Numbered from the stretch's first letter, positions 11,123 to 21,405 are shown. The stretch: 64,000 nucleotides of DNA from Candidatus Aminicenantota bacterium (GCA_027068075.1 JAMOUJ010000005.1:707370-771369); one strand, 5' to 3'. Notes: a model not told the origin generated them from the sequence alone. Made by a program: numbers and translations.

Positions 11123-12284
11123 CCTTCCTTTCGTCATCGGGAAGGAGGCCCTGTTCCTCCATGAGCCTCTTTTCCATCTCTTCTTTGGAAATGTCCGCCG
11201 CCGAGGCCACTCCCATGAGTTTGAGTTTAAATTCGTTGGGATTGGAAGCCCAGCGCATGGCCTCCTCCAGGGATATGAAGCCCTTTTGATAAAGGTAGAA
11301 GAGGGATTGGTCAAAGGTTTGCATGCCGTATTGGGAGGTTCCCTTGGATATGGCATCGGCGATGAGGAAGGTCTTTTCCTTGTTGAGGATGCAGTCCTTG
11401 ATGAAGGGAGTAACCCTCATGACTTCCACCGCCGGCACCCGGCCCTTGCCGTCCTTCATGGGGATCAGCCTCATGGAGATGACCGCCTTCAGCACCGAGG
11501 CCAGTTGGATCCTTATCTGCCTCTGCTGGTTGGGGGGGAACATTCCTATGATTCGGTTTACCGTTTCCGGGGCATCCAGGGTGTGAAGGGTTGAAAGGAC
11601 CAGGTGACCGGTTTCAGCGGCCATGAGCGCCGTCTCTATGGTTTCCAGGTCCCTCATTTCTCCCACCAGGATCACATCCGGGTCCTCACGGAGGGCCTCC
11701 CTGAGCCCGTGGAGAAAACTTTTGACATCGTGGTTCACTTCCCTCTGGTTTATTATGGATTTTTTGTCCCGGAAGAGGTATTCAATGGGGTCTTCTATGG
11801 TTACTATGTGCCTTCTTTTGGTTTGATTTATGTGTTCTATCATGGCCGCCAGGGTGGTGGATTTTCCCGAACCGGTGGTTCCCGTCACCAGGATGAGCCC
11901 CCTCTCTTCGTTGGCGATTTCTTCTATAACCGGGGGAAGGTTTAATTCCTTGACCGTCCTTATTTTTGTGGGGATAACCCTGAGAACCAGACCCACGCTT
12001 CCCCTCTGGTAGAAAACATTGACCCTGAACCTGCCAACTCCGGGTATGCTGTAGGCCATGTCCAGATCCCTTTCCTCCTTAAATTTTGCCTTCTGCTGAG
12101 GGCTCATTATGGAAAGGGCCATGGCCAGGGTGTCGTCGGGCATGAGCCTCTTGTTGAGTTCCACCAGGGGGACCAGGTGTCCGTTGATCCTCAGGATGGG
12201 ATGATTCCCCACCTTGAGGTGGACATCGGAGGCGTTCCTCTCCACCGCAATTTTTAAAATATCGTTTATATGCATGGCCTCCTC

Positions 12285-13196
12285 CTATTGGATTTCGCCG
12301 CAGTAAGGGCACCTTTTGGCGTCCCCCGGGATTATTCTACCACAGTTCCAGCATCGGACGGTGGTGGTGGCGGGACGGTGAACCCCGGAGCGGGGATGGG
12401 AGAGGGAGCGGAGGTTTTTGACGGCCTCCAGAAATTCCCCGGCGGAGGAATACCTGTCCTCGGGCTTCCTCATTAAGGCCCTCATCACCGCCTCCTCCAC
12501 CTCCGGGGGAACATCCCTGGCCACCTCCCTCAACGGGGTTATGAGACCCTCCCTGGCCCGGGAGTAGATGGTTCTGGCGTCTTCGCCCTCAATGGGAACC
12601 CTTCCCGACAGCATTTCGTAGGCGATACATCCCACGGAGTATATGTCCGAGGCGAAGGTGGCCCTCCCCTCAAACTGTTCCGGTGCCATGTAGGGGGGGG
12701 ACCCTATCCTGGTGGAGGCAAAGGTGCCCTCCAGGAGCCTTGAGGTGCCGAAATCGGTGATTTTCACGGTGCCCTCCCGGGAAATGAGGATGTTGGAGGA
12801 GCGCAGGTCCCGGTGAAGGACATTTTTGGAGTGGGCGTAGGTTACCGCCTCAAGGATCTGGGTCAAGAAATTCAGGGATGTTTTGACCGATAGCCTTCCC
12901 CGGCTCTTTATTAGTTTGGAAAGGGTTGGGCCGTCCACATACTCCATCACCAGGTAGAAAATCCCCTGATCCCTTTCCACCGTGAGCAGGGTGGCAATGT
13001 GGGGATGGCGGAGAAGGGCCTGAAGTCGGGCTTCCTTTACCAGTTTTGAAAAGCCTTCCTCCTGGCGGTGGGGGACCTTTATGGCGACTTCATGGTCCAG
13101 CCAGGGGTCGTAGGCAAGGTAAACGGTGCCGAATCCCCCGGCCCCCAGCCTTTTGAGGATCTTGTAGCGTCCCAGTTTGTTTCCCGGAAGGATCAC
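12285..13196 (-). CDS. Hanks-type Ser/Thr protein kinase with C-terminal zinc ribbon
   Basis: A 303-aa soluble kinase with no transmembrane or PASTA part. The glycine loop LGAGGFGTVY, Lys40 in VAIK, catalytic HRD (Asp130) with Asn135, DFG 148-150 and APE 171-173 are all present, so it should be active; the usual HRDLKPxN reads HRDLRSSN. The last 22 residues form a zinc ribbon (CWNC...CPYC, Cys282/285/296/299). The GTG start lies six bases after a TAATAT -10 element, suggesting a leaderless mRNA. It precedes pilT, so it may regulate motility (inference). Confidence 0.92.
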   Translation of the reverse strand: MILPGNKLGRYKILKRLGAGGFGTVYLAYDPWLDHEVAIKVPHRQEEGFSKLVKEARLQALLRHPHIATLLTVERDQGIFYLVMEYVDGPTLSKLIKSRGRLSVKTSLNFLTQILEAVTYAHSKNVLHRDLRSSNILISREGTVKITDFGTSRLLEGTFASTRIGSPPYMAPEQFEGRATFASDIYSVGCIAYEMLSGRVPIEGEDARTIYSRAREGLITPLREVARDVPPEVEEAVMRALMRKPEDRYSSAGEFLEAVKNLRSLSHPRSGVHRPATTTVRCWNCGRIIPGDAKRCPYCGEIQ

Positions 13197-13200
13197 AGAA

Positions 13201-13869
13201 CTATATTAGCATAAAAAGGGAGGAAATGGATACACAGGCGGTTTCCGCCCGCAGGACGGTTTCCCCCAGGCCCACGCCCCTGAGGAAGCGGTTTCGGAAG
13301 ACCTCCACCTCCTCCCCGGTCCAACCACCTTCGGGGCCTATAAAAAAGGCGGAGGACGGGGGGAATTTCCTCAGTTTTTCTTCCCCCCGATGAAGGAAGA
13401 ACTTTCCCGCGAAATCTTCTGCCCGCTCCAGGGCTTCCTGAAGGGAGGCCAGAAGGGAAATTTGAGGTAGAAAGGGGTTGTGGGACTGTTTTATGGCTTC
13501 CACGGCCTTTTTCTTCAATCTATCTATGTTGAGTTTTTCAAACTGGGACCTGGCGGAAGGGAAGGGAAAGATAAAGGATGCTCCGAGTTCCGCCGCCTTT
13601 TCCACGGCCCATTCCATCCTGGTTCTCTCAAAAATCGCCGGAAAAAGGGCCAGGACTTTCTTTTTTTCAGCCCTTTTAACCTGGGGACAGAGGACCCTGG
13701 ATGTTTCCCTGTTCCTCTCTAAAATTTTTCCTATGCAGTAATTCCCTCTGCCGTCGGTGAGGAAGACCTCTTCCCCGGGATTTATCCGTTTCACCTTCAG
13801 GTGGCGGTTTTCCTCGCCGGTAATGGAATTTACCCCCTCCTTCAACTCCTCCAGGAAGATTCCGTGCAT
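13201..13869 (-). CDS. rsmE: 16S rRNA (uracil-1498-N3)-methyltransferase RsmE
   Basis: SPOUT-family methyltransferase acting on U1498 of 16S rRNA. The 222-aa protein has the PUA-like N-terminus (HLKVKRINPGEEVFLTDGRGNYC), the KAAELGASFIFPF block, and the knot signature FFIGPEGGWTGEEVEVF with LGETVLRAETA near the C-terminus. The start overlaps the dnaJ stop by one base (TGATG). dnaJ-rsmE adjacency is common in bacteria. Confidence 0.95.
   Translation of the reverse strand: MHGIFLEELKEGVNSITGEENRHLKVKRINPGEEVFLTDGRGNYCIGKILERNRETSRVLCPQVKRAEKKKVLALFPAIFERTRMEWAVEKAAELGASFIFPFPSARSQFEKLNIDRLKKKAVEAIKQSHNPFLPQISLLASLQEALERAEDFAGKFFLHRGEEKLRKFPPSSAFFIGPEGGWTGEEVEVFRNRFLRGVGLGETVLRAETACVSISSLFMLI
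13203..13208 (-). promoter_or_regulatory. -10 element for leaderless expression of the Ser/Thr kinase
   Basis: TAATAT (13208-13203) lies inside the last codons of rsmE and ends six bases before the kinase GTG at 13196. No Shine-Dalgarno lies between. The spacing matches other leaderless candidates in this window. Confidence 0.4.
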
Positions 13870-14894
13870 CAGCGGAGCCTCCGGATTTTTTCCAGGAGTT
13901 CCCTCTCCTTTCTGGATAGTTTCCTGGGGATTTCCACCCGGACCTTCAGGAAGAGATCTCCCCTTTTATCCCTGTGGGCCAGGGGCATTCCCCTCCGGGG
14001 AATTTTTATCTCATCCCCGGGTTGGGTTCCCGGCGGAATTTTTACGCTTAGTTTCTCCCCCAGGAGGTCCTCAAAGTCCACGCTTCCTCCCAGAAGGGCA
14101 GTGAGATAATCCACCTTGATCTCGGAGATCAGATGGGGACCCCTCCTTTTGAATCTGGGGTCTTCCTTGATCCTGATGGTGATCCTTAAATCCCCCCTGG
14201 CGCCGGTGCTTCCCCCGGCGTGACCGTGGCCGCTGGCCACCAGGACCGTTCCATCCTCCACGCCCGGAGGTATTTCCAGGGTTATTTTTTTCTTCTCCCT
14301 GACGAAGCCCCTGCCTCCGCAGATCTTACAGGTTTTCACGGGAATGTAGCCCCGCCCCCCGCACCTCGGACAGGTTCTGGCTATTCTGAAGAAGAAACTT
14401 CCCTGGACCACTTCCCCGGAGCCTCCGCAGAGGGGACACCTCCTCCAGCCACCTTCGGGATCTGCCCCGCTTCCCCGGCAGTGGGGGCAGAGGCTTGCCC
14501 TTTCAATTTCCACCTCCTTTCTGGTTCCCAGGGCAGCCTCCTTCAGGCTTATCCACACGGTTCTTTCCACATGGGCACCCCGGGTGGCCTCTTCCCTTCC
14601 CAGGTTGAAAAAGGAATCAAAGAGGTCAAAAATGCTGGAAAAACCTTCCCGGGGGTCGTGGGAGGCGGAACTCCGGAGGCCTTCCTCCCCGTAGAGGTCG
14701 TAAAGTTTTTTCTTCTCTGGGTCTGAGAGAACGGCGTAGGCCTCCACTATTTCCTTGAACCTTTCTTCGGCTTCCCTGTTTCCCGGGTTCCGGTCGGGAT
14801 GGTATTGCAGGGCCAGACGGCGGTAGGCCCTTTTTATTTCGTCTTGAGAGGCACCCTTTGGAATTCCCAGAATTTCATAATAATCCTTCCTCAT
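13869..14894 (-). CDS. dnaJ: Chaperone DnaJ
   Basis: Hsp40 co-chaperone that delivers substrates to DnaK and stimulates its ATPase. The J domain (1-70) has the HPD motif in [10 protein letters not shown] short Gly/Phe-poor linker replaces the usual G/F region. The zinc region has four CxxCxGxG-type repeats ([32 protein letters not shown]), so this is a type A DnaJ. C-terminal substrate domains follow; 341 aa is a little short because of the linker. The ATGA overlap with dnaK indicates coupling. Confidence 0.96.
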   Translation of the reverse strand: MRKDYYEILGIPKGASQDEIKRAYRRLALQYHPDRNPGNREAEERFKEIVEAYAVLSDPEKKKLYDLYGEEGLRSSASHDPREGFSSIFDLFDSFFNLGREEATRGAHVERTVWISLKEAALGTRKEVEIERASLCPHCRGSGADPEGGWRRCPLCGGSGEVVQGSFFFRIARTCPRCGGRGYIPVKTCKICGGRGFVREKKKITLEIPPGVEDGTVLVASGHGHAGGSTGARGDLRITIRIKEDPRFKRRGPHLISEIKVDYLTALLGGSVDFEDLLGEKLSVKIPPGTQPGDEIKIPRRGMPLAHRDKRGDLFLKVRVEIPRKLSRKERELLEKIRRLR

Positions 14895-16717
14895 GCATTT
14901 TCCTTCTCCAGGATGGTGAGTATTTCCTTCTCAACGGATTCTCTTAGGGCCGAAAGTTCCTGATAAACCTCCTCCAGTTTTTCCAGGTCTATGTCCTCCT
15001 CCTTCAGGAGCATTTTGGTGTCCGAAAGGGCGTCCATTATCTCTATTTTCTTCTCCGAGGAAAGCCTGTTTTTGAACTTGTTGTAGGATGTCTCCAGGGA
15101 GTTGAGCAGGGCTTCTATGTCCGCCTTCTTCTGGTTGAGGGCCTTGCGCTTCCTGTCCTCCTCCCGGTATTTTTCCGCCTCTTCCATCATTCGCTCTATC
15201 TCCTGGGGGGTGAGGCCCGAGGAGGGGTGTATTTCCATGGACTGCTCCTTGCCGGTATCCCTGTCCACGGCAGTTACCCTTACGATCCCGTCCACATCTA
15301 TCTCAAAGGTCACCTCAATCTGAGGTATGCCCTTGGGGGCGGGTCTTATGCCCACCAGGTCAAAATAGCCCAAACTCTTGTTGGCGGAGGCTATTTCCCT
15401 CTCCCCCTGGAGGACATGGATCCTGACCTTGGTCTGGTTGTCCACGGTGGTGGTGAAGATCATGGACTTCTTGGTGGGTATGGTGGTGTTCCTGGGAATC
15501 ACCACGGTGAAGGTGTCGTTTTTGGTTTCCACGCCCAGGGAGAGGGGGGTTACATCCAGAAGGACGATGTCCTTGACCTCTCCGGAAAGAACTCCGCTCT
15601 GGAGGGCGGCTCCCATGGCCACCACCTCGTCGGGGTTTATGTCCCTGTAGGGTTCCTTGCCGAAGAACTCCCGAACCTCCTGAATTATCCTGGGCATCCT
15701 GGTCTGTCCTCCCACCAGGATTACCCTGGATATGTCGTCGGGCACCAGGTCAGCGTCCTTCAGGGCCCTTTCCATGGGTTCCCGGGTTTTTATGATTATG
15801 TCCTCCACCAGTTCCTCCAGTTTTTCCCGGGTGAGTTTTCTCACCAGGTGTTTGACCCCGGTTTCGTCGGTGGCTATGAAGGGGAGGTTTATTTCCGTCT
15901 CCTCCAGGGAGGAAAGTTCTATTTTCGCCTTCTCTGCGGCGTCCTTGAGCCTCTGGAGGGCCAGTTTATCGCTGGAGAGGTCTATTCCCGTTTCCCTCCG
16001 GAATTCGTCAATGAGCCAGTTCATTATCCGGGCGTCAAAGTCCTCTCCTCCCAGGAAGGTGTTTCCCGCGGTGGAAAGAACATTGAAGACCCCTTCCCTC
16101 ACCTCCAGGATGGTCACATCAAAGGTCCCTCCCCCCAGGTCGTATACCGCTATGAGTTCGCTGGTGGCTTTTTCAAAGCCGTAGGCCAGGGCGGCGGCGG
16201 TGGGCTCGTTTATGATCCTGAGAACCTGAAGGCCGGCTATTTTACCGGCGTCTTTGGTGGCCTGTCTCTGGGCGTCGTCAAAATATGCAGGCACGGTGAT
16301 GACCGCCTTGTCCACCTCCTCTCCCAGATATTCTTCGGCGCATTCCTTCAGGTAGCGGAGAATCAACGCTGAGATCTCCGGGGGAGCGTAAATCTTTCCA
16401 TCCACTTCCACCCACACATCCCCGTTTTCTGCCTCCACCAGTTTGTAGGGAATCCTGTCCTTGATCTGCTGAATTTCCGGGGAGGAAAACTTCCTTCCCA
16501 TGAGCCTTTTGACGGCGGAAATAGTGTTTTCAGGGTTGAGGAGCATCTGCCTCTTGGCCAGTTGTCCCACGAGCCTTTCCCCGTTCTTCAAAAACGCCAC
16601 TATGGAGGGGGTTACCCTCCCTCCTTCCCTGTTGGGTATTACCTTGGGTTTTCCTCCTTCAAAATGGGCCACGCACGAATTGGTGGTCCCTAAGTCAATC
16701 CCCACCGTTATCCCCAT
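14891..16717 (-). CDS. dnaK: Chaperone DnaK (Hsp70)
   Basis: ATP-driven folding chaperone. [17 protein letters not shown] opens the ATPase domain; [14 protein letters not shown] and [14 protein letters not shown] are diagnostic, as is [14 protein letters not shown]. The substrate-binding domain follows with [13 protein letters not shown]. At 608 aa it has the full lid but no long Gly-rich tail. A GGAGG site precedes the ATG, and the gene overlaps grpE by 23 bp. Confidence 0.98.
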   Translation of the reverse strand: MGITVGIDLGTTNSCVAHFEGGKPKVIPNREGGRVTPSIVAFLKNGERLVGQLAKRQMLLNPENTISAVKRLMGRKFSSPEIQQIKDRIPYKLVEAENGDVWVEVDGKIYAPPEISALILRYLKECAEEYLGEEVDKAVITVPAYFDDAQRQATKDAGKIAGLQVLRIINEPTAAALAYGFEKATSELIAVYDLGGGTFDVTILEVREGVFNVLSTAGNTFLGGEDFDARIMNWLIDEFRRETGIDLSSDKLALQRLKDAAEKAKIELSSLEETEINLPFIATDETGVKHLVRKLTREKLEELVEDIIIKTREPMERALKDADLVPDDISRVILVGGQTRMPRIIQEVREFFGKEPYRDINPDEVVAMGAALQSGVLSGEVKDIVLLDVTPLSLGVETKNDTFTVVIPRNTTIPTKKSMIFTTTVDNQTKVRIHVLQGEREIASANKSLGYFDLVGIRPAPKGIPQIEVTFEIDVDGIVRVTAVDRDTGKEQSMEIHPSSGLTPQEIERMMEEAEKYREEDRKRKALNQKKADIEALLNSLETSYNKFKNRLSSEKKIEIMDALSDTKMLLKEEDIDLEKLEEVYQELSALRESVEKEILTILEKENA

Positions 16718-17282
16718 TGCCTTTTACCTCCTTTGGCACATATACCTTAACAAGAGCAGGCCTTAGAAGCCTTCCCTTCATAAGATACCCCTTTTGCAAA
16801 ACTTCTGCAATTTTAACTTCCTCTATGTCCTCCCTTTCCTCCTTGTCCACGGCCTGGTGGAAGTTGGGATCAAATTCCCCGGTCATGTTCAGTTCTTCCA
16901 CCCCTTCCTTTCTCAATAATTCCTTGAGTTGTCTGTAAATGAGCAAAACACCCTGATAAAAACTTTCTGAGTTTTCCTCACTGTAGCCCTGGAGGGCCCT
17001 TTCAAAATTGTCTATTACTTCCAGAAGTCTGGTTATGAAATCCGCCAGGGCGAATTCCCGAAATTCCGCCATCTCCCGTTTCATTCTCTTCTGAAAGTTG
17101 TCAAAATCCGCCAGTTTTCTCAGGTATTTGTTGAGAAGTTCGGCGTTTTCCTTCTCTAAGGCAAGTTTTTCCTCTTCCAGGTGTTTCACCAGTTCCAGGC
17201 ATTCCTCCAGGGTGCTGGCACTCTGGATGGCCTTTCCCTCCTCAATTTCTCCTTCCTTTTCCTTTTTTTCATTGTCCTGCAT
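16695..17282 (-). CDS. grpE: Nucleotide exchange factor GrpE
   Basis: Promotes ADP release from DnaK. The 195-aa protein has a charged N-terminus, a long coiled coil (residues 30-85, [21 protein letters not shown]) and the C-terminal beta domain ([18 protein letters not shown] segment [24 protein letters not shown]). A GGAGG site lies before the ATG. It overlaps hrcA (14 bp) and dnaK (23 bp). Confidence 0.96.
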   Translation of the reverse strand: MQDNEKKEKEGEIEEGKAIQSASTLEECLELVKHLEEEKLALEKENAELLNKYLRKLADFDNFQKRMKREMAEFREFALADFITRLLEVIDNFERALQGYSEENSESFYQGVLLIYRQLKELLRKEGVEELNMTGEFDPNFHQAVDKEEREDIEEVKIAEVLQKGYLMKGRLLRPALVKVYVPKEVKGNGDNGGD

Positions 17283-18270
17283 AATTTACCTCCGCCGAGA
17301 GAATTTTTTTAAGAGTTTGACCTGTAAGGTCCAGGGCTGCCAGGGCTTTGCTGTATTTCATGTGCTTGGGGCCAAAAACGGCCGCCAGCCCCCTCTGGCT
17401 GTAAGGGTATAGGAGAAGAACGCATCCTTCGCCGTAAGGGAAGGGGAGGCTTTCTCCCCATACCACCTGGATGTCGTCCCCCAGGTTTAAGTTTTCCAGA
17501 AGTTCAAGAAGTTTTTTCTTTTCCTCAAAAATTCTCAAAATTTCCCGTATCTTTTCCAGACTGCCCTCCAGCCTGCCCAGAAGGAGGGATTCTCCCTCCA
17601 CCAGGATGTCCATGCGCTCCAGGAGGAATTTGAAGTTTTCCAAAATCTCCCGGAGCATCCTGCCTTCGTTGTCCATCCTTAATTTGAGATTCACGATCAC
17701 ATCCTGGAGGGTTTTGAAACGGTAATCCCGATTGAGCATCTCGGCCACGCCGTCCAGTTCCCTCTGGGTGTAATCCCGGGGGGTCCGGATTCCCTGGGTT
17801 AAGAGAAGCCCCGAGGGGGTATTTAGGAGAATAAGGACTGTGTTTTCCCCGGCCCTTATGAGCCGTATGTGGGAAAAGGGTATGTGAAAAATGGAGGGTG
17901 AAATCAGCAGGGAAAGGCTTTCTGAGAAGGTGGAAAGGTTCCTGGCCGCCTCCCGGAGAAAGTCCTCCAGGTTTCCCTGGGGTTCTATGTTCAAGTCCTC
18001 CTGAGTTTGCTTCCAGGGTTTTACCTTTAAAAGTCGCTCAATGTGCTCCTTCAGGGCCCGGTCCGTGGGGAATTTTCCCCTTTTCCCTTCTCCCCTCAAA
18101 TACCCCTTGGCTTGAAGGGAAGCCATGATGTTTCGGACGGTGTAAGGGGAGACCTCAAAGGGCAGGTGCTGGGCCACGAAGAAGGAGTTAGACCCGTGCC
18201 CCGTATCCGTGTAGTTCTCCACGATGATTCTCAGAACTTCCCTTTCCCTGAAATCCAGCGATTTTCCCAT
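17269..18270 (-). CDS. hrcA: Heat-inducible transcription repressor HrcA
   Basis: Represses heat-shock genes by binding CIRCE operators. Called from operon position (hrcA-grpE-dnaK-dnaJ), length, N-terminal winged helix (LDFREREVLRIIVENYTDTG; SPYTVRNIMASLQAKGYL) and the FPTDRALKEHIERL segment. The sequence is divergent: the usual PVGSxxL and HTSAGRxPT stretches read HGSNSFFV and GKRGKFPT. ATG at 18270 is preferred (GTG at 18273 also possible) because TATAAT lies 8 nt upstream with no ribosome site. No CIRCE repeat was seen near it. Confidence 0.85.
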   Translation of the reverse strand: MGKSLDFREREVLRIIVENYTDTGHGSNSFFVAQHLPFEVSPYTVRNIMASLQAKGYLRGEGKRGKFPTDRALKEHIERLLKVKPWKQTQEDLNIEPQGNLEDFLREAARNLSTFSESLSLLISPSIFHIPFSHIRLIRAGENTVLILLNTPSGLLLTQGIRTPRDYTQRELDGVAEMLNRDYRFKTLQDVIVNLKLRMDNEGRMLREILENFKFLLERMDILVEGESLLLGRLEGSLEKIREILRIFEEKKKLLELLENLNLGDDIQVVWGESLPFPYGEGCVLLLYPYSQRGLAAVFGPKHMKYSKALAALDLTGQTLKKILSAEVNYAGQ

Positions 18271-18278
18271 CACTTAAG

Positions 18279-18284
18279 ATTATA
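18279..18284 (-). promoter_or_regulatory. -10 element of a leaderless hrcA promoter
   Basis: Consensus TATAAT (18284-18279), five bases before GTG 18273 and eight before ATG 18270. It lies in the short gap after apgM and so gives the heat-shock block its own promoter. The -35 is not clear. Confidence 0.5.
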
Positions 18285-18289
18285 ACAAA

Positions 18290-19495
18290 TCAGGCCCCGA
18301 ATTTCTTTAGTTTCAGTGCGTTGGCCAGCATAAGGGCCATACCGTCCACCGCCTGGAAAGTCCCCAAACTTCCCCTCCGGCAGGCCACCTCGGAAAACTC
18401 CCTCAAGCCGTCCCTGAAGGTGTAGGGGGAGTGGAGGAGAAAGGGAACCGGATGCCAAGAATGGGATTTCAATTTAGAGGGGGTGGAGTGGTCTCCGGTT
18501 ATAACCAGGACATCCGGGGAAAGGGAAAGGAGTTCCGGTAGGTAGGAGTCAAATTCCTCAATTTTCTTCACCTTGGCCTCAAAATTCCCGTCTTCCCCGT
18601 AACTGTCGGTTTTCTTGATGTGGAGGTAAAAGAAATCGTATTTTTCCCAGGAGTTCTTCAGGGTTTCTATCTCGTCGCTTATTTCCTCTCCGGTCTCGGC
18701 TACCTCCATCCCCACCAGTTTGGCCAGGCCCCTGTACATGGGATAGGAGGCTATGGCCACCGGGTTGAGTTTGAAGACCTCCTGCATGGGAGGGAGGGAA
18801 GGATGGGAGGAAAAACCTCTGAGAAGAACGGTATTGGCCCGGGGCTCGTCCTTCAGAAGTTCTGTTACCATTTGTATGAAGGCCTCGGCCACCCGGGCGG
18901 TTTTTTCCGCCTCCGGAGTGAGGGCCCTGGGGGGTTTTGGAGGTAACCCCTCCTTCTGGGGATCTGCGTCGGATACCCTGTCGCTCAAGCCTTCTCCCCG
19001 GAGCACCATGGCGAAGCGATGCTCCCTTCCGGGCTTAAGGATTATCTCAACCCCTTCTATTTCCCTGATTTTTTCGGAAATTCTTTCTATGAGTTCTCGG
19101 TTCTTCTCCGTGGGAATCCTTCCCGCCCTCCGGTCCACGATTTTCCCGTCCCTGAGGGTGGCGAAGTTTCCCCTCACCGCCACATCCCCGGGCCTTACAT
19201 CCATGTCCAGACCCAGGGCTTCAAGGATACCCCTTCCTATTTGATATTTTACCGGGTCGTAGCCGAAAAGCGACATGTGGGCCGGTCCGGACCCGGGGGT
19301 TATGCCGGGAAGGACGGGGATGGCCAGGCCGCAGGAGGACTCCTCCGTTAACCGGTCAAGGTTAGGGGTATAGGCTACCTCCAGTTCTGTTTTTCCTTCT
19401 TTATTAGGGATTCCTCCCAGCCCGTCCAGGACCACCAGGAGGATTTTCTTCTCGTTCTTCACCGTCAGCGATCTGAGCAGTTCCTCTCTTTCCAT
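18290..19495 (-). CDS. apgM: 2,3-bisphosphoglycerate-independent phosphoglycerate mutase, archaeal type
   Basis: Interconverts 3- and 2-phosphoglycerate in glycolysis. The 401-aa alkaline-phosphatase-fold protein has the metal site [10 protein letters not shown], the [14 protein letters not shown] block with [15 protein letters not shown] with the downstream DRRAGRIPT, and the C-terminal metal cluster ([31 protein letters not shown]). This form is the archaeal ApgM, also found in several thermophilic bacteria. The ATG follows a strong AGGAGGTG site. Confidence 0.94.
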   Translation of the reverse strand: MEREELLRSLTVKNEKKILLVVLDGLGGIPNKEGKTELEVAYTPNLDRLTEESSCGLAIPVLPGITPGSGPAHMSLFGYDPVKYQIGRGILEALGLDMDVRPGDVAVRGNFATLRDGKIVDRRAGRIPTEKNRELIERISEKIREIEGVEIILKPGREHRFAMVLRGEGLSDRVSDADPQKEGLPPKPPRALTPEAEKTARVAEAFIQMVTELLKDEPRANTVLLRGFSSHPSLPPMQEVFKLNPVAIASYPMYRGLAKLVGMEVAETGEEISDEIETLKNSWEKYDFFYLHIKKTDSYGEDGNFEAKVKKIEEFDSYLPELLSLSPDVLVITGDHSTPSKLKSHSWHPVPFLLHSPYTFRDGLREFSEVACRRGSLGTFQAVDGMALMLANALKLKKFGA

Positions 19496-19530
19496 TTTTC
19501 ACCTCCTGAGAAATTTTATATCATAGAGGG
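19496..19530. promoter_or_regulatory. Divergent promoter region, apgM / hldE1
   Basis: Only 35 bp separate the two starts. On the plus strand TTTTCA (19496-19501), a 17-bp spacer and TATCAT (19519-19524) end six bases before GTG 19531, so hldE1 would be leaderless. On the minus strand the overlapping TATGAT/TATAAA sequence precedes the AGGAGGTG of apgM. The two promoters share the same bases. Confidence 0.45.
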
Positions 19531-20490
19531 GTGGGATTAAAGGAAGTTTTGAAAAAAATTAAAGGGAAAAGGCTCCTGGTTTACGGAGACCTCATTCTGG
19601 ACCACTACCTCTACGGTTATGCCCGGAGGATCTCCCGGGAGGCTCCCATACCTATTCTGAACTTTGAAGGCGAAAGATACGAACTGGGGGGAGCGGCCAA
19701 CGCCGCCAAAAACCTGGCTGCCCTGGGAGCCGATGTGGTGGTGGCCGGTGCCGTGGGGGAAGATGAGGAAGGGGAAAAACTTCTCTCCCTCCTTTCCCAA
19801 TGGGGAATTAAGCCCAGTGTGGTGCGGCGTGGAAGGACCCTGAGAAAGATGAGGATTCTGGCCGGGGGGGAGTTTACCAAGAGGCAACAGGTGGCCAGGG
19901 TTGATTGGGGCAACGGTTTTGATGCGGTAGTTCCGGAGGTTTCCGGAGGTTTTGACGGGGGGATAATCTCCGATTACGGATACGGGACCGTTTCCCCGGA
20001 GGGTTTCAGGGTTTTGAAGGGAAGACTTCCTCTGACGGTGGTGGACTCCAGAAACCGCCTGAAGGAGTTTAAGGGAGCCACCTCCGCCACCCCTAATCTT
20101 CCGGAGTTCTCTGCCCTCCTGGGAAAATCCTTTATGAAGGTGGAGGAGGTTCTCCGGGAAGGGGAGGGGGCCAGGGCCATGTTAAGGTTAAAGGCCCTGC
20201 TGGTTACCCTGGGGAAAAAGGGACTTTGCATTTTTGAAAAGGACAGGCCACCCATTCTCGTTCCGCCCTTCGGCTCGGAACAGGTGGTGGATGTTACCGG
20301 GGCCGGGGACACGGTGGTGGCGGTCTACACCCTGGCCCTCAGCGCCGGCGCCAGTTTTTCCCAGGCCGCAACCCTGGCCAACATAGCCGGGGGAATTTCC
20401 GTAATGAAGGAGGGGGCCTCCACCGTAACCCCGGAGGAACTTTTGGAGGGCATAGAAAAATGGGAATCCTTACCAGAAAACAGGCGGTAG
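19531..20490 (+). CDS. hldE1: D-glycero-beta-D-manno-heptose-7-phosphate kinase (HldE kinase half)
   Basis: PfkB/ribokinase-fold kinase of ADP-heptose synthesis for LPS core. The 319-aa protein has VYGDLILDHYLYGYARRISREAPIPIL, ELGGAANAAKNLAALGA, and the C-terminal PfkB signature VVDVTGAGDTVVAVYTLALSAG with the catalytic Asp. The kinase and adenylyltransferase are separate genes, unlike fused E. coli HldE. The start is GTG 19531 if leaderless; TTG 19549, preceded by AAAGGAAG, is the alternative. It overlaps the next gene by 31 bp. Confidence 0.9.
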   Translation: MGLKEVLKKIKGKRLLVYGDLILDHYLYGYARRISREAPIPILNFEGERYELGGAANAAKNLAALGADVVVAGAVGEDEEGEKLLSLLSQWGIKPSVVRRGRTLRKMRILAGGEFTKRQQVARVDWGNGFDAVVPEVSGGFDGGIISDYGYGTVSPEGFRVLKGRLPLTVVDSRNRLKEFKGATSATPNLPEFSALLGKSFMKVEEVLREGEGARAMLRLKALLVTLGKKGLCIFEKDRPPILVPPFGSEQVVDVTGAGDTVVAVYTLALSAGASFSQAATLANIAGGISVMKEGASTVTPEELLEGIEKWESLPENRR

Positions 20491-20936
20491 AACTGGGTTT
20501 CCGCCTGAGCCGGCAGGGCAGGAGGGTGGTGCTGGCCAACGGAGTTTTTGATCTCCTTCACCGGGGTCACCTGGCCTACCTGGAGGAGGCCAAGAAACTG
20601 GGAGATGTTCTCTTCGTGGCGGTAAACAGCGATTTATCGGTGAGAAAAATAAAGGGAGAAGGCCGACCCATCCTGGGGGAAGATGAGAGGCTGGCCCTGG
20701 TGGAGGCCCTCAAACCCGTGGACTACGCCTTCCTTTTTGAGGAGGAGGATGTCCGGAGAATAATCCTTGAAATGAGACCCCACTACCACGCCAAGGGGGG
20801 GGATTACACTCCCGAGAGCGTGCCGGAGAGGGATGTGGCCGTGAAGGTGGGGACGAAGACCGTGGTAGTGGGCGGGAGCAAGGTGAATTCCACCACGGAC
20901 ATAATCGGAAGGATTCTGGAAAAATTCTGCAAATAA
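20460..20936 (+). CDS. hldE2: D-glycero-beta-D-manno-heptose 1-phosphate adenylyltransferase
   Basis: Makes ADP-heptose from heptose-1-phosphate and ATP. The 158-aa nucleotidyltransferase has VLANGVFDLLHRGHLAYLEEAKKLGD, with the HxGH site as HRGH, the VNSDLSVRKIKG block, and VVVGGSKVNSTTDIIGRI in place of the usual STTxII motif. It overlaps hldE1 and with it forms the split HldE pair. Confidence 0.93.
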   Translation: MGILTRKQAVELGFRLSRQGRRVVLANGVFDLLHRGHLAYLEEAKKLGDVLFVAVNSDLSVRKIKGEGRPILGEDERLALVEALKPVDYAFLFEEEDVRRIILEMRPHYHAKGGDYTPESVPERDVAVKVGTKTVVVGGSKVNSTTDIIGRILEKFCK

Positions 20937-20946
20937 TTGATATTAT
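20917..20946 (+). promoter_or_regulatory. Promoter for leaderless rpiB
   Basis: TATTAT (20941-20946) ends six bases before the rpiB ATG at 20953; TGGAAA (20917-20922) with an 18-bp spacer is a possible weak -35. There is no Shine-Dalgarno before this start. Confidence 0.4.
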
Positions 20947-20952
20947 AGAACC

Positions 20953-21405
20953 ATGAGAATAGCCATAGGTTCAGACCACGCAGGCTTCCCCATGAAGGAA
21001 ATTATCAAGGAATATTTGAGGGAACTGGGTCACGAAGTTATGGACCTGGGAACCCACTCCACCAGTTCCGTTAACTATGTGGAATTCGCCGAGGCGGTGG
21101 CCCGGGCGGTGGCCCGGGGAGAGGCGGAAAGGGGGGTGCTCATATGCGGAACGGGGATCGGCATGTCCATAGCCGCCAACAAGGTGGAGGGTATCAGGGC
21201 AGCCCTGGTCCACAGCGAATACACCGCCAGGATGGCGGCCATGCACAACGATGCCAACATCCTCACCTTCGGTGGAAGGGTGGAGAGCCCGGAGGAGGGG
21301 AAAAGGTTCGTTAAAACATGGCTGGAAACCCCCTTTGAAGGTGGAAGGCACCTCCAGAGGCTGGGGAAAATAGGTGAACTGGAAGAAAAATGCAAGGAGG
21401 GATAA
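20953..21405 (+). CDS. rpiB: Ribose-5-phosphate isomerase B
   Basis: Interconverts ribose-5-phosphate and ribulose-5-phosphate. The 150-aa protein has MRIAIGSDHAGFPMKEIIKEYL at the N-terminus, the CGTGIGMSIAANKVEGIRAAL active-site block with Cys, and NDANILTFGGR. Its product ribose-5-phosphate feeds Prs. The gap of 16 bp after hldE2 holds a -10 element and no ribosome site. Confidence 0.95.
   Translation: MRIAIGSDHAGFPMKEIIKEYLRELGHEVMDLGTHSTSSVNYVEFAEAVARAVARGEAERGVLICGTGIGMSIAANKVEGIRAALVHSEYTARMAAMHNDANILTFGGRVESPEEGKRFVKTWLETPFEGGRHLQRLGKIGELEEKCKEG

Noticed and set aside
17269..19530. CIRCE operator for hrcA
   Set aside because: No TTAGCACTC-N9-GAGTGCTAA or close variant was found in the hrcA or apgM upstream sequence.
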